Source: SAR202 cluster bacterium
GTDB taxonomy: Bacteria > Chloroflexota > Dehalococcoidia > UBA3495
Direction of reading: 5' to 3'
Length of the DNA: 5,839 nucleotides
Assembly (NCBI GenBank): GCA_002401285.1
Contig: NVSQ01000026.1
Span: forward strand, 21,643 to 27,481
Part shown: positions 1-5,839 of the stretch, one piece after another
Layout: every line of letters starts with the position of its first letter
Numbering within the stretch: position 1 is the first letter of the stretch
The notes under the pieces: generated by a model
Seen by the model: the letters and a program-made list of their open reading frames with translations, nothing else
Database searches by the model: none
Told to the model about the DNA's origin: nothing
Translations under genes and position numbers: made by a program

Positions 1-1016
1 CCTTCGCCGGTGAGGGCGGAGTAGGCCGCGCTGATGGCGTGGTGCTCCGGGACGGACACATTTGATACATCGGCGCCTGCCTCTGCCAGGACAGCGATCG
101 CGGCCATCACCAAATCGCGCACGTCGGTCTCGGCATCGTCGAAGCCCTCCTGGAGCACACCGATGCGCAGCCCGGACACACCGCCGGACAGCCCACTGAG
201 AATGTCGATGCTGTTGGGTACGTCTCGCGTCTGGCGAGGGTCGTAGGGGTCGTAACCCGCCGTGGCTTGGAGCGTGGCCGCCGCATCCTCCACGCTTCGG
301 GTTAGCGGACCCGTGTAGTCGATACTCGGGTCCGAGCCGAACCCGATCCCGAAGTGGGACAACAGTCCAAACGTTGGCTTGTGTCCGACGATTCCGGAGA
401 AAGCCGCCGGAATACGGATCGACCCGCCCTGGTCACCGCCGAAGGAGATGTCCACCTGACCGGAGGACACAGCGGCAGCGGAGCCCGAAGACGATCCGCC
501 GGTCACGTGATCGTGGTTGTGGGGATTCAGTGGACGGCCGTAGTCGCCGATGCCGCCGCCGGTGCCGAAGCCGCCGCTCAGCCCGTTCATGACGTTCTTG
601 CCGACGATCGTGCCACCCGCCTGCAACACACGGGTGACGACGGTCGCGTCGAAGTCGGGGATGAAGCCTTCCAGGGCGAAGGAGCCGAAGCTCATGGGTA
701 TACCCGCCACGGCGACGTGGTCCTTGTAGCTGACGGTCTTGCCTGCAAGCAAACCATCGGATTCCCCATCGATGCGGCACTTCCACATCCAGGCGTTCAG
801 CGGATCTTCTTCTAAGCTCGGCCGGTACCCAGGCTCACGGGTGGCCGAAACCATTGGGGGCTTGGGCTCTTCCAACCGCGCCTGCACGAAGGTGTCCAAC
901 TCGGCCATCTGTTCCAACAGGTACTTTCGGTACTTATCGGCCTCATCGGGGCCTAAGTGGATTCCCAGCTCTTTGGCCACGGCCACCACTTCATCGACGT
1001 CTGGTACTGCGTACAT
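1..1016 (-). CDS. Amidase signature family enzyme, nitrile-hydratase-associated type (3' end missing)
   Basis: Hydrolyses a carboxamide (or related ester/imide) to acid plus ammonia or amine, probably in the cytoplasm. About 338 codons are visible before the window edge; relatives run about 500-520 residues, so roughly a third of the C-terminus is missing. The Ser-cisSer-Lys triad is complete: Lys98 in SYKDH, cis-Ser175 in GGSSSGSA, and nucleophile Ser199 in GGDQGGSIRIPAA, with the 24-residue spacing between serines usual for the family. The GGDQGGSIRIPAAF and VGHKPTFGL stretches and the roughly 75-residue helical N-terminal extension (ending near DPLNAW) match, from memory, Rhodococcus enantioselective amidases found beside nitrile hydratase better than GatA. 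The ATG has an SD (GGGAGGAG, complement of 1021-1028) just upstream. It lies 79 bp downstream of the M24 gene and is probably cotranscribed. Family call is firm; substrate unknown. Confidence 0.93.
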   Translation of the reverse strand, partial: MYAVPDVDEVVAVAKELGIHLGPDEADKYRKYLLEQMAELDTFVQARLEEPKPPMVSATREPGYRPSLEEDPLNAWMWKCRIDGESDGLLAGKTVSYKDHVAVAGIPMSFGSFALEGFIPDFDATVVTRVLQAGGTIVGKNVMNGLSGGFGTGGGIGDYGRPLNPHNHDHVTGGSSSGSAAAVSSGQVDISFGGDQGGSIRIPAAFSGIVGHKPTFGLLSHFGIGFGSDPSIDYTGPLTRSVEDAAATLQATAGYDPYDPRQTRDVPNSIDILSGLSGGVSGLRIGVLQEGFDDAETDVRDLVMAAIAVLAEAGADVSNVSVPEHHAISAAYSALTGE

Positions 1017-1095
1017 GAGGCTCCTCCCTTTCTTGTTGGTCCTCAGACCGATTCAATATCTGTGAACGCCGGATTAGTTGGGACGGCGGTTCTGC

Positions 1096-2247
1096 TCAGT
1101 TGACCGTCAAGCCGGTACCCATTTGGGTCAAGGTCTCGCTGCCGGTGGGCGTGACCACCACGGTATCCCCGAAAGCCATGGCCAGGTGACGGTCCCAGTC
1201 AAGCAAGATCATATGCATGAATATAACCATGTTGGGTTCCACTACCACGGGATTGCCGGCATAGATCATCGGCCAGTCCATCCACGTCGGAGGATACAGG
1301 GCACCCAGGCTGTATCCGCAGGCGTTCAGCTTGTGCCCACCAAACCTCGCGCCTTCCAACGCCTTCGCATGGGCGTCAAAGATGTCCCCGAAGGTTGCCC
1401 CCGGCCGGCATGCTTCCTTACACGCCTCTAACGCTTCTACAACTGCCGAATGCATACTCAGGTGGCGCGGGTCGGGTTTACCGGTGAGGATCGTGCGCAT
1501 CAAGCACGAGTGGTAATGGCGGTAGGTTCCCCCGAACTCCAATTGGAGCTGGTCGTTGTTCCCAAGGTCGGCGTAACCGGTAAAATTGCGGACATTCAAC
1601 GCCTGGGCTCCTGATCCGATGATAAACCGGGAAGCCGGATAATCGCCGCCGCCGCGAAAGATTGCGCTCTCCATGGCGGCTAGTATCTCCTGTTCGGGTC
1701 TCCCCGGAGTCGCCAAGTTATGAGCCTCCACCAGTGCTTCATCGGCCAGTGCCGCCGCCCGGCGCACGTAGTCCAGCTCGGCTGGGCTCTTGATTATCCT
1801 CATCTGACTAACCAGAGTCGACGCGTCCTCGTGGGTGCAAAAACCATCCAGGCCGGCTCTGACAAACTCCCATCGCCGCCCCGTAAGACACCAAGCTTCC
1901 AATTCCACACCCAGATGTTTCCCTCGGCACTCTTGCTCCTCCAGGATCTGGCGAAGGTCCAATCCGGGATTGCTGTCGGCATGGTCAACCCAGATGCGAA
2001 CATCTTTAATCACCGAAGTCAGCTGGGCCTGGTGTAAATCCGCCGAGCGGGTCAGAAGGATCAGAGTGCCGCCGGCGCTCATGTAGAGACATTGGAACTG
2101 GGAATAACCGGTCGTGTCATAACCGGTCAGGTAGTACATGCTTTCCTGGCGAAAGATGAGCAAGGCGTCCAGGCCACGTGACTGCATCTCCGAGGCAACC
2201 TTGTTTCGGCGATCCGCCAGTTCATCTTCGGTGAAGTGCAGAGGCAA
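1096..2247 (-). CDS. M24 family (Xaa-Pro peptidase/creatinase fold) protein, DoeA-like, atypical active site
   Basis: A 383-residue two-domain protein: a creatinase-type N-terminal domain (about 1-150, with ALLIFRQESMYYLTGYDTTGY at 29-49 in the usual place) and a pita-bread catalytic domain (about 155-375). The family includes aminopeptidase P, prolidase, creatinase and ectoine hydrolase, all cutting C-N bonds. The canonical five metal ligands (D, D, H, E, E) are largely not preserved: where the DAG...D.TRT pair is expected it reads LEFGGTYRHYHSCLMRT (236-252), then ACGYSLG (309-315), PPTW (319-322) and FMHM (343-346). This pattern resembles the ectoine hydrolase DoeA clade rather than true Xaa-Pro peptidases. 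The start is TTG, five bases after AGGAGG, with an in-frame TAA four codons further upstream; the next in-frame ATG is residue 21, inside the conserved domain. It is first in the leftward operon. Likely an amide, lactam or ring C-N hydrolase; dipeptidase activity is less likely. Confidence 0.9.
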   Translation of the reverse strand: MPLHFTEDELADRRNKVASEMQSRGLDALLIFRQESMYYLTGYDTTGYSQFQCLYMSAGGTLILLTRSADLHQAQLTSVIKDVRIWVDHADSNPGLDLRQILEEQECRGKHLGVELEAWCLTGRRWEFVRAGLDGFCTHEDASTLVSQMRIIKSPAELDYVRRAAALADEALVEAHNLATPGRPEQEILAAMESAIFRGGGDYPASRFIIGSGAQALNVRNFTGYADLGNNDQLQLEFGGTYRHYHSCLMRTILTGKPDPRHLSMHSAVVEALEACKEACRPGATFGDIFDAHAKALEGARFGGHKLNACGYSLGALYPPTWMDWPMIYAGNPVVVEPNMVIFMHMILLDWDRHLAMAFGDTVVVTPTGSETLTQMGTGLTVN

Positions 2248-2252
2248 GGTCC

Positions 2253-2258
2253 CCTCCT
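2253..2258 (-). promoter_or_regulatory. Ribosome binding site fixing a TTG start
   Basis: AGGAGG on the minus strand (followed by GG) sits five bases before the TTG at 2247-2245. It is a perfect Shine-Dalgarno core at good spacing. With the in-frame TAA just upstream, it decides the TTG start of the M24 gene. Confidence 0.8.
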
Positions 2259-2285
2259 CTTAGTCACTCGGCGGCTGTCAAGGGA

Positions 2286-2314
2286 AGGTTAAGTTCAACG
2301 TCCCGTTATGTCAA
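2286..2314 (-). promoter_or_regulatory. Sigma70-type promoter of the leftward operon
   Basis: The minus strand reads TTGACA (complement of 2309-2314), a 17-bp spacer, then TAACCT (complement of 2286-2291). The -35 is a perfect consensus; the -10 fits TAnnnT only partly. The predicted start near 2279 would give a leader of about 32 bases before the M24 TTG, leaving room for the SD. The position upstream of the first leftward gene supports it; it is a motif call only. Confidence 0.6.
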
Positions 2315-2354
2315 TTTCCAATCGCTCGTGCAAATGCCCCATACAGGAAGTAGG

Positions 2355-2363
2355 ACAACTTGT
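2355..2363. repeat. Short palindrome ACAAcTTGT at the rightward -10 element
   Basis: A 4-1-4 perfect inverted repeat that touches the first base of the TATAAT box. Its location is right for a small operator, but at this length chance occurrence is quite possible and no regulator gene is in the window. Confidence 0.25.
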
Positions 2364-2368
2364 ATAAT
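2363..2368 (+). promoter_or_regulatory. Probable -10 element of the rightward operon
   Basis: A perfect TATAAT lies 46 bases before the ATG of the PTE-family gene, predicting a start near 2375 and a leader of about 40 bases. The matching -35 is poor: CATACA at 2340-2345 (17-bp spacer) matches only three of six positions, so the promoter may need an activator. Its place also argues against a longer N-terminus for the downstream gene. Confidence 0.5.
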
Positions 2369-2414
2369 GCACCCTGGCACGATCTGGTACTCTGCTGCCT
2401 GTTTGAGGTGTCCC

Positions 2415-3374
2415 ATGGCTACGATTAATTCGGTGCTCGGCCCCATGGATACTGCTGATCTTGGCTTCACTCTTCCCCACGAGCATCTGATCGACTCTTC
2501 CGCCGGAGTCAACGCCACCTATGGCGAGCTGGTCGACCGGCCTTGGGCCCTGGAAACAGCCGTGAAAGACCTGACCCGGGCCCACATCGAAGGCGTCGAC
2601 ACCATCGTCGAGGTGTCCCCGTTGGATCTGGGACGGGAAGTGTCGCTGATGAAGGAAGTATCCGAACGGAGCGGCGTACAGTTCATCTGCTGCACCGGCT
2701 GTTGGCTGGACATTCCCCGCAGTTTCTGGGGTAGGACCCCCGAGTTCATCGCGGCGCTGTGGACACGGGAGATCGAGTCCGGCATCGACGGCACCGGGAT
2801 CAAAGCTGGAATCATCAAGGTAGCCACCAGCGACCCCATTTCCGAGAACGAAGAGTTGATGCTTCGATCGGCGGCTAAAACCCACCTGCGCACTGGTGTG
2901 CCCATTACGACTCACACCCCGGCCCAGTCCCGGATTGGTGAAGAACAAGTGAGGATCTTAAAAGAGCAGGGGGTGGATCCCCACCAGATCTACATCGGCC
3001 ACATCAACAACACCCCGGACAAAGAGTATCACCGGGAATTGGCCAGGCTGGGCGTGTGGCTGGGCTGGGATATAAACAACCCATTTGGCCGTCCTCACCT
3101 ACCTTCCTGGGAAAAGATGACCGACTACTTGAAAGAGCTTTTGGACGAGGGGCTCGGAAGCAACCTGATGCTATCCCACGACTGGAACGTGGTGATCACC
3201 AGATTGGCGTCTCCGGGATTTCCCAGCCGGGAGGAGAATCCGGACGGATACCTGTGGCTGACCCGGAAGGTGATTCCCAGGCTCAAGGACTCAGACGTCG
3301 AGCAGGCAGTCATCGACGGAATGATGAAAGGGAATCCTAGGGCATACTTTGAAGGGACGAAACCTGGGAATTGA
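2415..3374 (+). CDS. Phosphotriesterase (PTE)-family amidohydrolase
   Basis: A 319-residue TIM-barrel binuclear metal hydrolase; the family includes phosphotriesterases, lactonases and uncharacterised carboxyl-ester or amide hydrolases. All PTE metal ligands are present: His22 and His24 (LPHEHL), the carboxylatable Lys135 (IIKVATS), His167 (ITTHTP), His196 (YIGHIN) and Asp256 (LSHDWN). Length fits the PTE-related group (about 310-350). No signal peptide is seen, so it is likely cytoplasmic. The frame opens back to an ATG at 2328, but the ATG at 2415 is preferred: GAGGTG ends four bases before it, conserved sequence (NSVLGPMD..DLGFTLPHEH) begins right after it, and the TATAAT lies inside the longer version. 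Odd residues: GHINNTPD where relatives usually have acidic residues after GH, and LGWDINNPFG where the lactonase-like members have a D-R-[FY]G type loop. First gene of the rightward operon. Lactonase, imidase or esterase are all possible; substrate unknown. Confidence 0.92.
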   Translation: MATINSVLGPMDTADLGFTLPHEHLIDSSAGVNATYGELVDRPWALETAVKDLTRAHIEGVDTIVEVSPLDLGREVSLMKEVSERSGVQFICCTGCWLDIPRSFWGRTPEFIAALWTREIESGIDGTGIKAGIIKVATSDPISENEELMLRSAAKTHLRTGVPITTHTPAQSRIGEEQVRILKEQGVDPHQIYIGHINNTPDKEYHRELARLGVWLGWDINNPFGRPHLPSWEKMTDYLKELLDEGLGSNLMLSHDWNVVITRLASPGFPSREENPDGYLWLTRKVIPRLKDSDVEQAVIDGMMKGNPRAYFEGTKPGN

Positions 3375-3378
3375 CCCT

Positions 3379-3388
3379 CTGGTACCAG
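3379..3388. repeat. Perfect 10-bp palindrome in the PTE-Rieske gap
   Basis: CTGGTACCAG reads the same on both strands, four bases after the PTE-family stop codon. It has no loop and no following T-run, so it is not a terminator. A protein site is conceivable; chance is the default. Confidence 0.2.
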
Positions 3389-3422
3389 CGACTGTCAAAA
3401 TACGGGAGAGGAGCCGACCCTG

Positions 3423-4682
3423 ATGCTGACAACCGAAGAGAACGAATTCTTGTGCCGCGTAGGCCAGGGCACGCCGATGGGCAATTTCGTCAGGCGATTT
3501 TGGACTCCCATATTGTTAGCCAGTGAATTGCCGGAGCCAGACTGCGCCCCGATGCGCTCCAGGATTTTTGGCGAAGACCTAGTTGCCTTCCGGAACAGCG
3601 ATGGAGTTATCGGCCTTGTCGACCAGTTCTGTCCCCATCGGAGGGCCAGCCTCTTCTTCGGACGAAATGAGGAGCGCGGCCTGCGCTGCGTCTATCATGG
3701 CTGGAAGTTTGACGTGGAAGGGCAATGTGTGGACATGCCTTCAGAGCCGGCGGACAGCAATTTCAAGGACAAGATGCAGATTACCGCCTACCCAACCCGA
3801 GAGGCGGGAGGCATGGTTTGGGCCTACTTGGGTCCCAAGGAGCTGATGCCGCCCATGCCCGGCTTGGAGTACACCGAATTGCCGGACAGCCAGGTCTATC
3901 CCACCAAGATCCGCTACGAATCCAACTTTGTGCAGGTCATAGAAGGGGAGATAGACACCGTCCACGTCGCCTTCCTGCACAGCCGCCTGGCCGACTTGGA
4001 GAACTCCGCCACCGCCACCACCCTGGCCGGCCGCTATACCGCTCGGGACCGGGCAGCCCGGTTCCACATCCAGGACACCGATGGCGGAATCCTGATAGGA
4101 GCCGAACGGCATGCGGAAGAAGACAGCTATTACTGGCGGATCTCCCGGTGGCTCTTTCCTTTCTTCACCATGATTCCCAGGGAACCCATGGGCCCGGTGT
4201 CCGGAGGAGCGTTGGTGCCCATCGACGATGAGAACTGCTGGTTCTTCAGGATCAAGTGGAATCCCTACAAGGCATTGACCCCGGCGGAGCGTGCGGTTAA
4301 CGATTTTTCCAGCAATATTTTGCCAGACGGTAGCTGGCTCAACCAGGCCAACAAGTCTAACGACTACCTCATAGACCGGGAGGCACAGCGGACGAACAAT
4401 TATACCGGCATCCCAGACGGGCGCGCCCAGGACGCGGCAATGACCGACGGGATGGGCGCCATCGTGGACCGGAACCACGAGCACCTGGGCAGTACCGATC
4501 AGGCGATAATTCGCATGCGCCGCCGTCTTATTCAGGCAGCGCGGGAGCTGGAGGAGGGGGTCGAACCCTACGCCGCCAACCACCCTGAATGCTACAAAGT
4601 ACGTTCGGGTGGCGCCCTTTTACCTCGCGACGTCTTTTTCACCGACGACCCCGCCGTGTGGGACGACATCACGGTGAAGTGA
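3423..4682 (+). CDS. Rieske non-heme iron oxygenase, alpha subunit (phthalate 4,5-dioxygenase type)
   Basis: A 419-residue terminal oxygenase that activates O2 to hydroxylate, O/N-dealkylate or dihydroxylate an aromatic or heterocyclic substrate. The Rieske 2Fe-2S domain has Cys70-Pro-His72, 16 residues, then Cys89-Val-Tyr-His92 followed by GWKFD. The catalytic domain has the mononuclear iron motif with bridging Asp178, His181 and His186 (EGEIDTVHVAFLH), and a probable third ligand Asp337 in AQDAAMTDGMG, followed by the family hallmark IVDRNHEHLGSTDQAI. The sequence fits the homo-oligomeric phthalate dioxygenase group that needs no beta subunit, and none is found. The start ATG is nine bases after GGAGAGGAG, and MLTTEENEFLCRVGQGTPMG is the usual N-terminus of this group. 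It sits 48 bp after the PTE-family gene and 53 bp before the M20 gene. No ferredoxin or reductase lies in the window, so electrons must come from a gene elsewhere. Substrate not predictable. Confidence 0.95.
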   Translation: MLTTEENEFLCRVGQGTPMGNFVRRFWTPILLASELPEPDCAPMRSRIFGEDLVAFRNSDGVIGLVDQFCPHRRASLFFGRNEERGLRCVYHGWKFDVEGQCVDMPSEPADSNFKDKMQITAYPTREAGGMVWAYLGPKELMPPMPGLEYTELPDSQVYPTKIRYESNFVQVIEGEIDTVHVAFLHSRLADLENSATATTLAGRYTARDRAARFHIQDTDGGILIGAERHAEEDSYYWRISRWLFPFFTMIPREPMGPVSGGALVPIDDENCWFFRIKWNPYKALTPAERAVNDFSSNILPDGSWLNQANKSNDYLIDREAQRTNNYTGIPDGRAQDAAMTDGMGAIVDRNHEHLGSTDQAIIRMRRRLIQAARELEEGVEPYAANHPECYKVRSGGALLPRDVFFTDDPAVWDDITVK

Positions 4683-4735
4683 CCGGCGCCTGCGCACTCG
4701 CACTCAAAGCCTGCTAAGAGAGAAGGAGAAGCCAC

Positions 4736-5839
4736 ATGAAGGAATTCTTGGAGTATGCCGAAAGCCATACTGAGGAGATCTTGGGAACTCTACGTCATAT
4801 GGTGGAGATGGAATCCTTTACATCGGACAAGGCGGCGACCGATCTGCTAGGCGGCTTTATCAAAGGGCGGTTCGAGGAATTAGGAGCCCAAGTGCGGATG
4901 GTGCCTCAGGACGAAGTAGGTGACCATCTGGTAGTGGACATTGGAGAGGGAGGTGAGCAGACCCTGATCCTCTGCCATATGGACACCGTCTGGCCCACTG
5001 GCACGATCCAAGAGCGTCCATTTCGTGTGGAAGGCGGTTCAGCCTATGGTCCGGGGATATTAGACATGAAGGCCGGAATCGCGATCGCGATGCACGCTCT
5101 GGAAACGCTGCGGGCCCACAACGAGCCCCTTCAGCAGCGGGTGAGAATAATAATCAACTCCGACGAAGAGGTAGGGAGCACCACTTCCCGGCAACTGATC
5201 GAAGAAGAGGCCCAAAAAAGCGCCCAAGTGTTTTGTCTTGAGCCCGGTGCCGGAACCGAAGGGGCGTTGAAGACGGGCCGAAAAGGTGTCGGCATGTTTC
5301 AGGTGAAGGTCACCGGCCGGGCGGCCCACGCCGGAAACGAGCCGGAAAAGGGTATCAGCGCCGTTGAGGAAATGGCTCACCAGATCTTGCGTTTGCACAG
5401 CCTGACCGACTTCGCCAGGGGCACCACGGTCAACGTTGGTGTAGTCCAAGGGGGGTCGGTGAGGAATCAGATAGCCCCATTTGCCGAAGCGCTGGTTGAC
5501 TTGCGGGTAACGACCATGCAGGAGGCGGAACAGGTGGAAAGCGAAATCCTTAACAGTACGCCGGTGCTATCGGGAGCCGGGGTCGAAGTCATCGGCGGAT
5601 TGAACCGGCCTCCCATGGAAAGGACCGAGACCACCGCTCTGTTGCTTAATTCCATCCGCCGGTTCGCCGACCCTCTGGGGATAGAACTGACCGAAGCCCA
5701 GGTGGGCGGAGGCTCCGATGCCCAGTTCGCCGCAGCGTTGGGCGTGCCGGTGCTGGACGGGTTGGGAGGAGTCGGTGAAGGGCCTCATGCCGATCACGAA
5801 TACATCGTCGTGGCCGAGTTGCCCCGGCGAGTGGCGTTG
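4736..5839 (+). CDS. M20 family metallopeptidase, carboxypeptidase G2-like (3' end missing)
   Basis: A di-zinc exopeptidase or deacylase that hydrolyses the amide bond of N-acyl amino acids or dipeptides, typically releasing a C-terminal amino acid such as glutamate. 368 codons are visible with no stop; relatives are about 370-400 residues, so only a short tail is missing. Expected active-site residues are in order: His81 and Asp83 (LCHMDTVWP), bridging Asp110 (GPGILDMKAG), general base Glu144 and ligand Glu145 (NSDEEVGS), Glu169 (CLEPG) and His351 (GPHADHEYI). The inserted dimerisation domain (about 180-295) starts KTGRKGVG and has the His198 (AAHAGNEP) that completes the partner's active site. 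No signal peptide is seen, unlike Pseudomonas CPG2, which suggests a cytoplasmic substrate. ATG is seven bases after AAGGAG. Third gene of the rightward operon. Alternatives are acetylornithine deacetylase/ArgE-like or other aminoacylases. Confidence 0.93.
   Translation, partial: MKEFLEYAESHTEEILGTLRHMVEMESFTSDKAATDLLGGFIKGRFEELGAQVRMVPQDEVGDHLVVDIGEGGEQTLILCHMDTVWPTGTIQERPFRVEGGSAYGPGILDMKAGIAIAMHALETLRAHNEPLQQRVRIIINSDEEVGSTTSRQLIEEEAQKSAQVFCLEPGAGTEGALKTGRKGVGMFQVKVTGRAAHAGNEPEKGISAVEEMAHQILRLHSLTDFARGTTVNVGVVQGGSVRNQIAPFAEALVDLRVTTMQEAEQVESEILNSTPVLSGAGVEVIGGLNRPPMERTETTALLLNSIRRFADPLGIELTEAQVGGGSDAQFAAALGVPVLDGLGGVGEGPHADHEYIVVAELPRRVAL

Noticed and set aside
354..815. 153-codon plus-strand open frame opposite the amidase gene
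   Set aside because: It is antisense to the amidase catalytic core, which has the complete Ser-Ser-Lys triad; its Ala/Gly/Asp/Val-rich protein is a shadow.
1017..1095. Separate promoter for the amidase gene
   Set aside because: An AT-rich patch near 1050-1065 is suggestive, but no -35/-10 pair with proper spacing is seen; readthrough from the M24 gene is the simpler explanation.
2328..2414. 29-codon N-terminal extension of the PTE-family protein
   Set aside because: The extension has no family similarity, contains the TATAAT element, and the ATG at 2415 has its own SD followed at once by conserved sequence.
2295..2948. 217-codon minus-strand open frame across the PTE gene start and the promoter region
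   Set aside because: It overlaps the conserved PTE N-terminus, runs through both promoter elements, and its protein is low-complexity Gly/Arg/Asp-rich with no family resemblance.
3741..4583. 280-codon open frame antisense to the Rieske gene
   Set aside because: It lies wholly inside a gene with intact family motifs, shows no recognisable domain, and is explained by GC-rich codon bias on the opposite strand.
4683..4735. Possible terminator or promoter between the Rieske and M20 genes
   Set aside because: No hairpin with a T-run and no convincing -35/-10 pair; only the M20 ribosome binding site is visible.

Overview
The window holds five protein-coding genes in two divergent groups that fire outward from a 167-bp central intergenic region (2248-2414). 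Two genes read leftward: a DoeA/creatinase-like M24 family protein (1096-2247) followed by an amidase-signature enzyme (1-1016, cut by the left edge). Three read rightward: a phosphotriesterase (PTE)-family metallohydrolase (2415-3374), a Rieske non-heme iron oxygenase alpha subunit of the phthalate 4,5-dioxygenase type (3423-4682), and an M20 carboxypeptidase G2-like peptidase (4736-5839, cut by the right edge). I see no RNA gene, insertion sequence, CRISPR array, regulator gene or transporter.

The central region carries back-to-back sigma70-type promoter elements: TTGACA-17 bp-TAACCT on the minus strand and a perfect TATAAT on the plus strand. Every gene has a purine-rich ribosome binding site. 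Gaps within each arm are short (79, 48 and 53 bp) with no visible terminator, so each arm is probably one operon.

Functionally this looks like an accessory catabolic locus: one oxygenase plus four hydrolases from four unrelated superfamilies, all likely cytoplasmic, since no signal peptide or membrane segment is visible. The reading I favour is stepwise breakdown of an aromatic or heterocyclic compound with amide, lactam or ester bonds, with the Rieske enzyme hydroxylating or demethylating and the hydrolases opening or trimming the product. The substrate cannot be named from the sequence. The electron-transfer reductase that the Rieske enzyme needs is not in the window.

The organism is a bacterium with moderately high GC and mixed codon use (ATA, AGG, AGA and TTA all occur), with strong Shine-Dalgarno sites. 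The mix of a Rhodococcus-like amidase, a phthalate-dioxygenase-type Rieske protein, PTE-like and M24/M20 hydrolases would fit an environmental Chloroflexota (for example a SAR202-like lineage) or another oligotrophic heterotroph. This taxonomic guess is weak.
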